From: Paractinoplanes maris
GTDB lineage: Bacteria; Actinomycetota; Actinomycetes; Mycobacteriales; Micromonosporaceae
Length of the DNA stretch: 64,000 nucleotides
Assembly (NCBI RefSeq): GCF_023544465.1
Contig: NZ_JALPVL010000008.1
Span: 124,001 to 188,000 of the forward strand
Reading direction: 5' to 3'
Shown here: positions 1 through 8,348 of the stretch, piece by piece
How positions within the stretch are numbered: position 1 is the stretch's first letter
Layout of the letters: each line of letters starts with the position of its first letter
Translations under genes and position numbers: made by a program
Notes under the pieces: generated by a model
The model's input: the letters and a program-made list of their open reading frames with translations, nothing else
What the model was told of the DNA's origin: nothing
The model's database searches: none

Positions 1-653
1 GTCACCACGAAGCCGGGGATCGAGATCGGCAGGATGATCCGGCTGAACGTGCGCAGCAGACCCGCGCCGTCGACCCGGGCCGCCTCGATCAGCTCCTCGG
101 GAACCGTGGTCGCGTAGTAGTTGCGGAAGATCAGCGTGCAGATCGGGATGCCGTAGACGCAGTGCACGAAGACCAGCGTCGTGATGCCGGGCGGGATGCC
201 GAGCGTCGTGACGATCTCGCGCAGCGGGATCATGACGGCCTGGTACGGGATGAACATGCCGAACAGGATCAGCGTGAAGACGAAGTCGGCCCCGGGGAAG
301 CGCCAGCGCGACAGCACGAACCCGTTGGCCGCGCCGATCAGTGACGAGATGATCGCGACCGGGACGGCCAGCTCGAACGTGCGGATGAACGAGGGACGCA
401 GGACGTTCCAGGCCTTCTCCCAGGACGCCGTCGTCCACGTCTCGGGCAGGTTCCACTGGCTGGTCACGCCGATGTCCGCGCCCGACTTGAAGCTGGTCAC
501 GATCAGCACGTAGAGCGGCATCAGCACGATGATCAGGAAGATCAGCGCCAGCAGGTACTTGAAAATCGACCCCGGCCCCGATCGCGGACGCGGCTTGCTC
601 TTCGGCGCGAGCGTCTCGACGGGCGGCGGCGCCGCGATCGACGTCGTCGTCAT
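1..653 (-). CDS. Sugar ABC transporter permease, MalG type (3' end cut by window)
   Basis: Inner-membrane permease of a carbohydrate importer. The visible N-terminal part has a Pro-rich cytoplasmic start (APPPVETLAPKSKPRP), a first membrane segment (about residues 32-52) and a long external loop as in MalG-type subunits. Near the cut lies the EAA-type coupling motif (EELIEAARVDGAG), which contacts the ATPase. The ATG overlaps the stop of the upstream permease as ATGA, so the two subunits are translationally coupled. No ATPase gene lies in this operon inside the window; many actinobacterial sugar importers share a distant MsiK-like ATPase (known for the group, inferred here). The substrate cannot be read from sequence. 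Confidence 0.9.
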   Translation of the reverse strand, partial: MTTTSIAAPPPVETLAPKSKPRPRSGPGSIFKYLLALIFLIIVLMPLYVLIVTSFKSGADIGVTSQWNLPETWTTASWEKAWNVLRPSFIRTFELAVPVAIISSLIGAANGFVLSRWRFPGADFVFTLILFGMFIPYQAVMIPLREIVTTLGIPPGITTLVFVHCVYGIPICTLIFRNYYATTVPEELIEAARVDGAGLLRTFSRIILPISIPGFVV

Positions 654-1543
654 GCGTTCTTCTCCTGCCGGTTCGTATAGACCAAATACGGCACGATGAC
701 CACCGCGACGAGCAGCAGCAGGATGATCGAGATGGCTGCGGCCTTGGCGTAGTCGCTGGTCAGCAGCGTCTGCCAGACATAGATGGCCGGCACCTCGGTC
801 AGCCACTGCGGCCCCGACACGCTCATGATCAAGTCGAACATCTTCATCGACATGTGCCCGAGGATGATCAGCGCCGACAGCGCGACCGGCGTCAGCTGCG
901 GGAAGATCACGTTGCGGTAGAGCCGATACGTCGAAGCCCCGTCCATGGCGGCGGCCTCCCGCAGCTCGGCCGGGATGCCCCGGAAACCGGCCAGGAACAG
1001 CGCCATCACATAGCCCGACAGCTGCCAGATCGCCGGGATGGCCATCGACGCCATGCCCCAGCTCGGATTGGTCCACCAGGTGCTCTGCGCGAAATCCAGA
1101 CCCAGACCCCCGAGTACGGCGTTGAGTCCGCCCGCGTTCTCGCCTTTGTTCGGGTTCATCAGCCAGCGCCAGACCACACCCGAGGCGACGAAGGAGACCG
1201 CCATGGGGAAGAGATACACCGTACGGAAGAAGCCTTCGGCCTTGACGCCCCGCTCGAGGATGAAGGCCCAGAGCAGGCCGAAGAACATGGCCCCGACCAG
1301 GAACACCACCGTGAAGACGGCCAGGTTCTTGAGCGAGTGGGTGAACCGGTCGTTGATGTCCTCGGTGAACAGCTTCGTGTAGTTGTCCAGGCCGGCGAAG
1401 CCCTTCGACCCCAGAGCGTTGTGCTCGTCGGAGACGGAGACTTTGGTCGTCCAGGCGATCAGGCCGTAGACGAAGATGGCGAGCAGGATCAGCGAGGGGG
1501 AGAGCAGCAGCAGGCCCGGTCCCCAGTGCCGGAGTTTGCGCAT
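650..1543 (-). CDS. Sugar ABC transporter permease, MalF type
   Basis: Partner permease to the MalG-type subunit. About six hydrophobic segments are visible, beginning with a first helix after MRKLRHWGPG, and a C-terminal EAA loop reads ELREAAAMDGAS. I start at the ATG at 1543 rather than further upstream because GGAG lies 8 bases before it, while the 18 upstream residues look non-coding. The gene sits 63 bases downstream of the binding-protein gene and overlaps the next permease by 4 bases, giving the usual order binding protein, MalF, MalG. Length (297 residues) is normal for the family. Substrate unknown; probably an oligosaccharide given the LacI regulator. Confidence 0.92.
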   Translation of the reverse strand: MRKLRHWGPGLLLLSPSLILLAIFVYGLIAWTTKVSVSDEHNALGSKGFAGLDNYTKLFTEDINDRFTHSLKNLAVFTVVFLVGAMFFGLLWAFILERGVKAEGFFRTVYLFPMAVSFVASGVVWRWLMNPNKGENAGGLNAVLGGLGLDFAQSTWWTNPSWGMASMAIPAIWQLSGYVMALFLAGFRGIPAELREAAAMDGASTYRLYRNVIFPQLTPVALSALIILGHMSMKMFDLIMSVSGPQWLTEVPAIYVWQTLLTSDYAKAAAISIILLLLVAVVIVPYLVYTNRQEKNA

Positions 1544-1606
1544 CCGGGCTCCTTCACAATGGGGGAAATGGGAGCGGCTCGCGGCCGCCCCCATCAACTC
1601 AGATGC

Positions 1607-2914
1607 TTACTTCTTGACGAACTGCGAAGCGGCGGTGGCCAGCGCCTTCTGCAGTGCGGCGACGTCCTGCTTGGTCGAGAAGGCGCCGAGGGCCGAGTTG
1701 GCCGCACCCTGCCAGCCCTGCGAGCAGGCCGAGCCGTGGGCACACGACGGCACCTGCTTGGCCGACTTCCAGTCGGCCATGGCGGCCTGCTGGTACTTCG
1801 GGTAGTCGGCGGGCGCGGCGTCCGTACGGGCCGGGATCGAGCCCTTGGTCGTGTTGAACGCCTTCTGGCCGGCGGCCGAGCCGACGGTCTTCAGCCAGCA
1901 CTTCGTACCCTCGGGGTTGTTGGCCCCCTTGGGCAGCACGAACGAATCGGCCAGCCACTGGAACGTCTCGCCGTTGCCGGGGAACGTGAACCAGGCGTAG
2001 TCGGTGAACTTCTTGGCGTCCAGGTCGGCCGCCTCCCAGTCACCCATCAGCTGGTAGCCGGCCTTGCCGTCCATGACCAGCTTCTCGGCGTCGGTCCAGT
2101 CCAGCGCGTCGCGGTCGGTGTTGGTGTAGGTCAGCAGCGTCTTGAAGTCGTTGATGCCCTTGGTGACCAGCGGGTCGTTCCAGTCGGTGGTGCCGTTCCA
2201 CAGGCCGGTGAACTTGTCCGGGCCGAGGTCGGTGATCAGGACCGACTCGAACAGCATCAGCTGCGTCCAGTCCTTGCCGATGGCCAGCGGCGCCTTGATG
2301 CCCTTGGCCTTGACCTTCTCGAGGTCGGCGATGAAGGCCGCCATGTCGGCCGGGTCCTTCGTGATGCCCGCGTCGGCCAGGACCTTCTTGTTGGTCCAGA
2401 CCACGTTGGCGCGGTGGATGTTGGCCGGGACAGAGTAGATCTTGCCGTCCACGGTCAGGTTGTCGATCAGGCCCTGCGGGAACGCCTGCTTGAGGCCCCA
2501 CGTGTCGTAGTCGGCGCTGATGTCCTCGACCTGACCGGCCAGGATGTAGTCGCTCAGCTCGGCACCGGCGTGCGCCTGGAACGTGTCGGGCGGGGTGCCC
2601 TGCTGGAGGCGGGACGCGAGCACGGACTTCGCGTTGGCGCCGGCGCCACCGGCGACCGCGCCGTTCTCGAAGGTCTGCCCGGCGCAGTCGGTGCCGAACT
2701 GCTTGACCAGGCCGTCGAGGCCGGCCTTCTCGCCGCCGTCGGCCCACCAGGTAAAGACTTCTACCTTTGTCGAGCCGGACCCGCCGCCGTCGTCACTGGA
2801 CCCGCAGGCCCCGGCGGTCAGGAGCGCGGCGACACCGACAGCCGCAACGGCAGCCCGTCGAGTGAAGCCCGTCCGACCTCCCCGCCCGCCACCCTTAACC
2901 GGACTGAAGACCAT
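1607..2914 (-). CDS. Extracellular sugar-binding lipoprotein of ABC importer
   Basis: Solute-binding protein, family 1 type, about 435 residues. After a twin-Arg-like start (GFTRRAAVAAVG) comes a lipobox, LTAGAC, followed by a Gly/Ser linker, so it should be lipid-anchored outside the membrane. The body has typical features of the family (VEVFTWWADGGEK early; KFTDYAWFTFPG; aromatic residues in the C-terminal half). I choose the ATG at 2914: GGAGG lies 9 bases upstream, and the longer reading frame would run into the operator-like palindrome at 2938-2953. It is the first gene of the importer operon and captures the sugar for the two permeases. The substrate is not predictable by eye. Confidence 0.92.
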   Translation of the reverse strand: MVFSPVKGGGRGGRTGFTRRAAVAAVGVAALLTAGACGSSDDGGGSGSTKVEVFTWWADGGEKAGLDGLVKQFGTDCAGQTFENGAVAGGAGANAKSVLASRLQQGTPPDTFQAHAGAELSDYILAGQVEDISADYDTWGLKQAFPQGLIDNLTVDGKIYSVPANIHRANVVWTNKKVLADAGITKDPADMAAFIADLEKVKAKGIKAPLAIGKDWTQLMLFESVLITDLGPDKFTGLWNGTTDWNDPLVTKGINDFKTLLTYTNTDRDALDWTDAEKLVMDGKAGYQLMGDWEAADLDAKKFTDYAWFTFPGNGETFQWLADSFVLPKGANNPEGTKCWLKTVGSAAGQKAFNTTKGSIPARTDAAPADYPKYQQAAMADWKSAKQVPSCAHGSACSQGWQGAANSALGAFSTKQDVAALQKALATAASQFVKK

Positions 2915-2937
2915 CCTGTTTTTCCTCCATCGAAATA

Positions 2938-2953
2938 TTGACATCGTTGTCAC
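2938..2953. promoter_or_regulatory. LacI-type operator in front of the sugar importer operon
   Basis: TTGACATCGTTGTCAC contains the perfect inverted repeat TGACA-N4-TGTCA, 24 bases upstream of the binding-protein start. On the minus strand a TTGACA hexamer (2994-2989) lies further upstream and could be the -35 box, which would put the palindrome close to the transcription start. The neighbouring LacI repressor is the obvious candidate ligand (inference). A copy differing at one base lies at 49587-49602. Confidence 0.65.
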
Positions 2954-3186
2954 GCGATGGGGAGTACCGTGCCGCCTGATCGCACACGTGTCAACGCCTG
3001 TTTCCGTGTCGTTACGTGCGGGCTTTGTCGTTATCTGAGCGGATGACCGCCGACCTGCGAAAACGCTGATGGTTCGGCATCCGTCGAACTGAGGCTTGCC
3101 ATCATTTCGGACACCCGACCGCCCGTTTGCGTGGCGATCTCTTCGCTGCGCGTGTTCGTTCGTGGTGCCTTGTGATCAGTGCCGGG

Positions 3187-4203
3187 TCACCGTGGAGGGC
3201 GCTCGCCGGAACCGCGGGCAATGATAGATGTAGAAATGACGATGGTCCGGGCGGGGCCGGAGTGCCCGCTGATCCGCTCGTGGGCCAGCCGCGCGGCTTC
3301 GCGCCCGAGGGCGGTCATGTCGTGGGCGACCACAGTGGTGCCCAGCACGTCGGCCAGGTCGAAGTCGTCGAAACCGACCAGCGCCGGCGGATCGGCCAGC
3401 CCGCGCAGGCCGCGCAGCGCCCCGGTGGTGAGCCGGTTGTTGGTGGTGAAGAACGCGGTCGGCGCCGGGTCGAGGGCGAGCAGCTCGCGCACGGTGCGCT
3501 CGGCGTGCCGGACATCGTGGACGTCGGTCCGGATGTAGGGCTCCCAGGCGTCGTTGCCGGCCGCCCGCATCGCCCCGACGAAGCCGTCGATCCGCCCCCG
3601 CTGCGGCGCCATCCGCTCCAGGTCGGCCACCAGGGCGATCCGCCGGTGACCGGCGGCCAGCAGGTGCTCGCCGGCCGAGCGGGCCCCGCCCACGTTGTCG
3701 ATCAGAACGGCGTCGGCCGACAATCCGTCCGGCGGCCGGTCGAGGAAGACGAACGGGACGCCGCGGTTGCCCTCGATGGCCAGATACTCGTGGTCGTCGG
3801 CGCTGGGGATGACCAGCAGGGCCCGGACGCGCCGCTCGAGGAACGCGTCGACCAGGCTGCGCTCCAGCATGGCGTCCTCGTCGTTGTTGGCGGTGATCAG
3901 CAGCAGGCCGTGCTGCCGCAGCTCGCGCTCGATGCCACTGGCCACGGCCGAATAGAACGGGTTGGTCAGATCACCGCTGACCAGCCCGACCAGCGCCGAA
4001 GTGGCGCCGCGGCGCAGCTCCCGGGCGATGCCGTTGAGCCGATAGCCGAGAACGTCGGCCGCGTCCCGCACCCGCCGCCCGGTGGTGGGCGCGACGTTGG
4101 GCTCCTGGTTGAGCGCGCGGGAGGCCGTCTTGAGGCTGACGCCGGCCAGCTCAGCCACCTGAGTCAACGTCGGCCGGCGAACGGTCACATCGTCGGCGGG
4201 CAT
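3187..4203 (-). CDS. LacI-family transcriptional repressor
   Basis: DNA-binding repressor of 338 residues. The N-terminal helix-turn-helix reads TLTQVAELAGVSLKTASRALN (recognition helix around residues 23-32), followed by the hinge helix region ending LGYRLNGIARELRRG. The periplasmic-binding-protein-like effector domain follows (GLVSGDLTNPFYSAVASGIE; LIDNVGGARSAGEHL; TTNNRLTTGALRGL). It lies just upstream of the sugar ABC importer on the same strand, 272 bases away, so the inducer is probably the transported sugar (inference). A GAGCGCTC palindrome at 4212-4219, 9 bases before its own start, could serve autoregulation but is short. Confidence in family is high; the ligand is unknown. Confidence 0.93.
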   Translation of the reverse strand: MPADDVTVRRPTLTQVAELAGVSLKTASRALNQEPNVAPTTGRRVRDAADVLGYRLNGIARELRRGATSALVGLVSGDLTNPFYSAVASGIERELRQHGLLLITANNDEDAMLERSLVDAFLERRVRALLVIPSADDHEYLAIEGNRGVPFVFLDRPPDGLSADAVLIDNVGGARSAGEHLLAAGHRRIALVADLERMAPQRGRIDGFVGAMRAAGNDAWEPYIRTDVHDVRHAERTVRELLALDPAPTAFFTTNNRLTTGALRGLRGLADPPALVGFDDFDLADVLGTTVVAHDMTALGREAARLAHERISGHSGPARTIVISTSIIARGSGERPPR

Positions 4204-4348
4204 AACGCTCCGAGCGCTCTCAGTGGCGGGACAGCCAAGTATGACATCGAGCCCAGCCGGTCCGACCCCAGCACAGGCCTCCCGCGTCCCCTGATCAATT
4301 CATCAACCCGAATGGACCGTCCACGCGACCACGTTGGGCAAGGGCGGT

Positions 4349-4425
4349 CACAGGTCGGCGCTCATTGTTTGGTCTCGCTCGCACGGCCGGCACAGGTTGG
4401 CGCCATTGGCTTGGTCTCGCTCTCA
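4349..4425. repeat. Two-copy 42-bp-period direct repeat in the 4204-4618 intergenic region
   Basis: The 415-bp gap between the divergent lacI and dehydrogenase genes holds two similar 35-base copies (4349-4383 and 4391-4425), each starting CACAGGT and containing TTGGTCTCGCTC. Downstream, 4522-4605 is rich in short GGCTGGCGGCTG-like repeats. No gene and no clear promoter box was recognised in this gap; the dehydrogenase promoter should lie here. Confidence 0.5.
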
Positions 4426-4618
4426 GCGGCGGTGTCAGACGGATCCCCCGCACCCCGCCTCGAGAGGGTGTCCGGCTCCCGCGTCGAGCGACAACCTTCG
4501 GCGCCCGTACACCTAGGCTGGCGCTACGGCTGGCGGCTGACTCTGGCGGCTGGCGCTGCGGCTCCGGCCGGCGGCTGACACGGCGGCCGGCGGTTGACGG
4601 TGGTGATCGGGAGGTGGG

Positions 4619-5476
4619 ATGGCGATGCTGACTGTGGGGCTGGTGAGCGCCGGGTTCATGGGGTCGGGGCTGGGTGCTGCTCTGCTCGGGGGTGGGGCCC
4701 GGGTGGTGACCACTCTGGAAGGGCGTTCGGCGCGGACCGCGCGGCTGACGGCCGAAGCCGGCCTCGAAGTGCTGGCCACGCTGGGTGACGTGGTGGCGGC
4801 GGCCGATGTCCTGCTGTCGGTCACTCCGCCCGGGGCTGTGCTGGACACCGCGCGGGCGATCGCCAAGCACACTGCCGGACGGCGCGGGCTGATCGTCGCC
4901 GATCTGAATGCGGTGTCGCCGTGGACCATGACCACTGTGGCCGCCGTGCTGGCGGAGACGCGCTTCGTGGACGGGTCGATCTCGGGGCCGCCACCCAGTG
5001 TCCGGCCCGGGGCGCGGCTCTATCTCTCGGGCGCGGACGCGGCGGCGGTGGCCGGGCTGCCGTGGAACGGCCAGGTCGAGCCGATCGTGCTCGGGAACGA
5101 GATCGGCGCGGCCAGTGCGCTCAAGATGTGCACGGGCAGTGTCTACAAGGGCTTGACCGCCCTGGTGACCCAGGCGATGCGAACGGCGGGTGCCCACGGC
5201 GTGCTCGACGCCGTGCTGGCCGACCTGGACCGCAACGGGCTGGCCGACAGTGACGGGGTGGCCCGGTCGGCCACGAAGGCCCACCGCTTCGTCGACGAGA
5301 TGCGGGAAGTCGCGGCCACCCAGGAGGCGGCCGGTCTGACGGCGGAGCTGTTCATCGCCATTTCCCGGGTCTACGCCGACATCGCCCGCACGCCGCTGGC
5401 CGAAGCCGCCCCCGAGAACGACCGCGACCTCACCCCGGCTGAGATCGTCGCCCGCTTGAGATCGTCGCCCGCTTGA
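4619..5476 (+). CDS. NAD(P)-dependent dehydrogenase, 6-phosphogluconate dehydrogenase-like with DUF1932-type C-terminus
   Basis: A 285-residue beta-hydroxyacid dehydrogenase-like protein. The N-terminal Rossmann motif is GLVSAGFMGSGLGAAL, one residue away from the usual GxGxxG (GLVSAG replaces GLGxMG). The middle contains VDGSISGPPP, the equivalent of the substrate-binding DGxxSG segment. The C-terminal half (ALKMCTGSVYKGLTALVTQAM) matches the DUF1932 all-helical domain with the expected Lys. GGGAGG lies just before the start; a second ATG at 4625 is equally possible. The last residues derive from a duplicated 17-bp unit (see repeat). Reaction unknown: a short-chain hydroxyacid or imine reductase is possible. 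No operon partner. Confidence 0.8.
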   Translation: MAMLTVGLVSAGFMGSGLGAALLGGGARVVTTLEGRSARTARLTAEAGLEVLATLGDVVAAADVLLSVTPPGAVLDTARAIAKHTAGRRGLIVADLNAVSPWTMTTVAAVLAETRFVDGSISGPPPSVRPGARLYLSGADAAAVAGLPWNGQVEPIVLGNEIGAASALKMCTGSVYKGLTALVTQAMRTAGAHGVLDAVLADLDRNGLADSDGVARSATKAHRFVDEMREVAATQEAAGLTAELFIAISRVYADIARTPLAEAAPENDRDLTPAEIVARLRSSPA

Positions 5477-5635
5477 GGTGGTCGCCCGCTTGACGAGACC
5501 CGAGCCCACGACGTCTCTCGGGTCCGCCCCCGACGCCCCACCCCGACGCAGCCATCGTCGCGCGGCTGAGGTGGTCGCCCGCTTGAGGCCCTGGTGCGGC
5601 TGAGGTGGGCGCGGGGTTGAGGTGGTCGTCAGCTA
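5441..5635. repeat. 17-bp tandem repeats at the 3' end of the dehydrogenase gene
   Basis: Three adjacent copies of GAGATCGTCGCCCGCTT or a 3-base variant occupy 5441-5491, and four more degenerate copies occupy 5568-5635. Because 17 is not a multiple of three, the first duplication changes the reading frame and supplies the last residues and the stop codon of the dehydrogenase. The block between (5492-5567) is unique sequence. Confidence 0.8.
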
Positions 5636-5890
5636 AGCCGCCGATCCCAGGACCGTCAGCAAGCCCGCGGATCCCAGGACCGTCAGCTAAGCCGCGGATC
5701 TCAGGACCGTCAGCAAAGCCCGCGGATCCCAGGACCGTCAGCTAAGCCGCGGATCTCAGGACCGTCAGCAAAGCCCGCGGATCCCAGGACCGTCAGCAAA
5801 GCCGCGGATCCCAGGACCGCTGACTGAGCTGCGGGTCTCAAGACCGTTAAGCCGCGGGTCCCAGGACCGTCGGTTGAGCCGAGGGTTCTA
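5625..5890. repeat. Array of about ten 27-28-bp tandem repeats between convergent genes
   Basis: Units follow the pattern GTCAGC(T/AA)AAGCC-CGCGGAT-C(C/T)CAGGACC, 27 or 28 bases long. The central copies alternate between a CTAAGCCGCGGATCTC type and a CAAAGCCCGCGGATCCC type, so a 55-bp double unit was itself duplicated. Copies at the right-hand end are diverged. The last copy overlaps the stop codon of the minus-strand gene at 5888. Each unit carries CGCGGATC, so it can fold locally. The array fills most of the space between the convergent genes ending at 5476 and 5888. Confidence 0.85.
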
Positions 5891-6817
5891 GGACGGAGGT
5901 GCGACGTTCTCGTCCGTGCGGCGGCGGGGCTTGGGTACGGACAGATGTGTTGTCGTCTGCTCGGGCAGGGGCGTGCTGTTGGGCACCTTCGCGCGGAAGA
6001 TGCGGTCGGGTGGGAGGCGATAGGTGGCACCCTGCACCAGTTCGTCCGGCACGGTGTGCTTGCCGACGCGGGGGGCCGGCTCATCCGGCGATGAAACCGG
6101 CGACGAGGGCAAGGCTGGTGACGACGAGACCGGCGACGAGGGCAAGGCCGGTGACGACGGCGAGCCCGGTGATGAGGACAAAGCCGGCGACGAGGGCGAG
6201 ACCGGTGACGAGGACAAGGCCGGTAACGAGGGCGAGATCGGTGACAAGGGCGAGACCGGTGACGAGGCGGAGGCCGGAGTCGAGGTCGAGGTCGCGGCCG
6301 CGATCAGGGGCGAGGTCGGTAGCGGGAACGGCGACGGGCGTCGGCCGAGGACCGGGCCGGAGCCGTCGGCCGGGCGCGGGTCGCGCAGCGGCTGGAAGCT
6401 GAGCCCGCCCACCGCCGCCGGCTCGGCCAGCGTGTTGGGCGGGGGCGGCGGTGGCACGGGGAAGCCGAACGAGCCGGCCGGTGACGGGTCGGGACCCGCG
6501 GCTTTGGCGGCGACCCCCTGATGCCGGACAGCGCGACCGGGATCCGGGAAGGGGGCCGGCGCCGGCTCGGCCGGTGGGGGCGAAGGCTGCACGGCGGCCG
6601 CCCCGCGCGCCGGGCGGCCCGCGCGCTTGGGGGCGGCGATCCGCGCGGCCAGGCTGAACACCCGGCTCGAGGCGGTCTCGTAGCCGTCCCGGTAGGCCTC
6701 CTCCCGGTCCTGGCGCAGCTGATAGCGCTGGTGCAGGCGGCCGGCCGCGTATCCGCAGGAGGCGACGAACAGGGCCACGAGAACAGAGATCAGCACGAGG
6801 TCGCCGGGCGCGGTCAT
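5888..6817 (-). CDS. Membrane-anchored Pro/Ser-rich protein of unknown function
   Basis: 309 residues. One N-terminal membrane segment (VLISVLVALFVASCGYAAG, about residues 8-26) is followed by a charged helix (RLHQRYQLRQDREEAYRDGYETASSRVFSLAARI) that looks like a juxtamembrane coiled region, then a long Pro-rich stretch and a tandem block of SSPALPSSPV-like six-residue repeats. A better ordered tail (GKHTVPDELVQGATYRLPPDRIFRAKVP) precedes the stop. The repeats come from an 18-bp DNA unit between about 6090 and 6270. I prefer this strand over the overlapping collagen-like plus-strand frame because its N- and C-termini look like real protein. Function unknown. The start has GGAG only one base upstream, so initiation may differ slightly. 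Confidence 0.65.
   Translation of the reverse strand: MTAPGDLVLISVLVALFVASCGYAAGRLHQRYQLRQDREEAYRDGYETASSRVFSLAARIAAPKRAGRPARGAAAVQPSPPPAEPAPAPFPDPGRAVRHQGVAAKAAGPDPSPAGSFGFPVPPPPPPNTLAEPAAVGGLSFQPLRDPRPADGSGPVLGRRPSPFPLPTSPLIAAATSTSTPASASSPVSPLSPISPSLPALSSSPVSPSSPALSSSPGSPSSPALPSSPVSSSPALPSSPVSSPDEPAPRVGKHTVPDELVQGATYRLPPDRIFRAKVPNSTPLPEQTTTHLSVPKPRRRTDENVAPPS
6090..6270. repeat. 18-bp tandem repeat inside the Pro/Ser-rich gene
   Basis: About ten copies of a GACGAGGGCAAGGCCGGT-like unit (plus-strand reading). On the minus strand these encode the Ser-Pro-Ala/Val repeats of the membrane protein; on the plus strand they would read Gly-Asp-Glu-Gly-Lys-Ala, a collagen-like register that I judge to be a shadow. 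Confidence 0.75.
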
Positions 6818-6893
6818 GCTCCAATTCTTTCGAAGTGAATAGATCAGGAGCTATAACCCGTTCGACGTACCACGATCGAATGAGCGGGGGCGG

Positions 6894-7361
6894 TCACGCC
6901 CCGCCGACGACCTCGCCGGCGGTGACTGCCTCCTGGAGCCCGCGCGCGGCCAGCCGGTCGGCCCGCTCGTTCTCGGGGTGGCCGGCGTGCCCTTTCACCC
7001 AGTGCCACTGCACGTCGTGGCGGCGGACCGCCGCGTCGAGGCGCTGCCACAGGTCGACGTTCTTGACCGGTTGCTTGGCTGAGGTCTGCCAGCCGTTGGC
7101 GGCCCAGCGCGGCAGCCACTTGGTGATGCCGTCGCGCACATAGATGCTGTCGGTGTAGAGCTTGACGGTCAGCGGCTGCCGGTTGAGCGTCTCGAGCGCC
7201 CGGATCGGCGCCATCAGCTCCATCCGATTGTTCGTGGTCGATTCCGCGGTGCCCCCGAACAGGTCCTTCTCCTTGGCGCCGTAACGCAGCACGGCTCCCC
7301 AGCCGCCGGGGCCGGGATTGGGTGCGCAGGCCCCGTCGGTGTAGATCTCCACCACGGTCAT
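6894..7361 (-). CDS. rnhA: Ribonuclease HI
   Basis: Cuts the RNA strand of RNA-DNA hybrids in the cytoplasm. At 155 residues it is the standard bacterial length. All catalytic residues are visible: Asp9 (YTDGAC), Glu48 (NRMELMA), Asp71 (YTDSIY), His125 (WVKGHAGH) and Asp135 (NERADRLA). The basic handle region (KWLPRWAANGWQTSAKQPVKN) is present, so this is the classic type I enzyme. The gene stands alone, divergent from the ABC exporter operon 64 bases away. No obvious ribosome site precedes the ATG. Identification is very secure. Confidence 0.96.
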   Translation of the reverse strand: MTVVEIYTDGACAPNPGPGGWGAVLRYGAKEKDLFGGTAESTTNNRMELMAPIRALETLNRQPLTVKLYTDSIYVRDGITKWLPRWAANGWQTSAKQPVKNVDLWQRLDAAVRRHDVQWHWVKGHAGHPENERADRLAARGLQEAVTAGEVVGGA

Positions 7362-7424
7362 GTGAGGACCCTAACGGAGGCGCCCTGCCCACAGCCGTCG
7401 AGGAATGGGCGGCACGTAAAGTGA

Positions 7425-8348
7425 GTGACCGTGACGGACGCGGTCGAGGTACGGGACGTGGTGGTGCGCTACGGCGACACGCCGGCCGTCGACGGCGTGT
7501 CACTGACCGTCCCCCGTGGGCGGGTGCTTTCGCTGCTCGGGCACAACGGCGCCGGCAAGACCAGCCTGTTGCAGGTCTGTGAGGGCTTCCGCCGGGCCGA
7601 CAGCGGCACGGTCCGGGTCCTCGGGCTCGACCCGATGGGTGATCACGACGCGTTGATGCCCCGCCTCGGCATCATGCTGCAGTCCGGCGGCGTCTATCCG
7701 TGGGCGACGGCCGGGGAGATCCTGCGGCTCTTCGCGAGTTTCGCCGCCACCCCGCTCGACGTCGACATGCTGCTCGACCGACTCGGGCTGCGCAAGTTCG
7801 AGCGTACGAGATGGCGCCGGCTCTCCGGGGGTGAGCAGCAGCGGCTGTCGCTGGCCGTGGCCCTGGTCGGCCGGCCCGAGCTGGTCTTCCTCGACGAGCC
7901 GACGGCGGGCATGGACACCGAGGCCCGCCACACGACCTGGCGGCTGATCGAGGAGTTGCGCGCCGACGGTGTGACCGTGCTGCTCACCACCCACCTGCTC
8001 GACGAGGCCGAGCGGCTGGCCGACGACGTGGTGATCATGCGCTCGGGGGTGGTCGCCGCGACCGGCACGCCGGCCGAGCTCACCAAGGCCGCGGGCATCG
8101 ACCTGCTCGAGGTGCGCGCCGATCCGGGCCTGGTGCCCGACGGCCGGCTGGCCCACCTCAAGGTCACCGAGCCGACCCCGGGCGAATATACGATCACCGG
8201 TGCCCTCGACGCGGCGGTCATCGCCGACGTGCTGAGCTGGTTCGCCACCAAAAATGCGCAGGTCACCGCCGTGAACACCCACCGGCGCACGCTCGAAGAC
8301 GTCTACCTGGCCCTGACGGCCGGAGAGAAAACCAGGGTGTACCGATGA
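7425..8348 (+). CDS. ABC-2 type exporter ATPase (first pair)
   Basis: Cytoplasmic ATPase of an export-type ABC transporter, about 307 residues. Walker A is GHNGAGKTS, signature LSGGEQQRLSLA, Walker B LVFLDEPTAGMD, H-loop TTHLLDE. A C-terminal extension of about 90 residues is typical of drug-export ATPases of the DrrA type. Either the GTG at 7425 or the in-frame GTG two codons later can be the start. The stop overlaps the next permease as ATGA. It is the first gene of a six-gene operon that also encodes a second ATPase-permease pair and a two-component system. Substrate unknown. Confidence 0.93.
   Translation: MTVTDAVEVRDVVVRYGDTPAVDGVSLTVPRGRVLSLLGHNGAGKTSLLQVCEGFRRADSGTVRVLGLDPMGDHDALMPRLGIMLQSGGVYPWATAGEILRLFASFAATPLDVDMLLDRLGLRKFERTRWRRLSGGEQQRLSLAVALVGRPELVFLDEPTAGMDTEARHTTWRLIEELRADGVTVLLTTHLLDEAERLADDVVIMRSGVVAATGTPAELTKAAGIDLLEVRADPGLVPDGRLAHLKVTEPTPGEYTITGALDAAVIADVLSWFATKNAQVTAVNTHRRTLEDVYLALTAGEKTRVYR

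Noticed and set aside
854..2941. 695-residue plus-strand open frame
   Set aside because: Antisense to the sugar permease and binding-protein genes. Long shadow frames are normal at this GC content, and the sequence is Arg/Gly/His-rich with no domain.
4212..4219. GAGCGCTC as a CebR-like operator before lacI
   Set aside because: Only 8 bp and a poor match outside the core; kept as a remark in the LacI entry.
5625..5890. Possible CRISPR array
   Set aside because: The 27-28-bp units are directly adjacent with no unique spacers, and there is no cas gene in the window.
6024..6521. Plus-strand open frame with collagen-like Gly-x-y repeats
   Set aside because: It is antisense to the Pro/Ser-rich membrane protein. 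Its regular pattern comes from the 18-bp DNA repeat, and its ends do not look like protein; the minus-strand frame has a membrane helix and structured ends.
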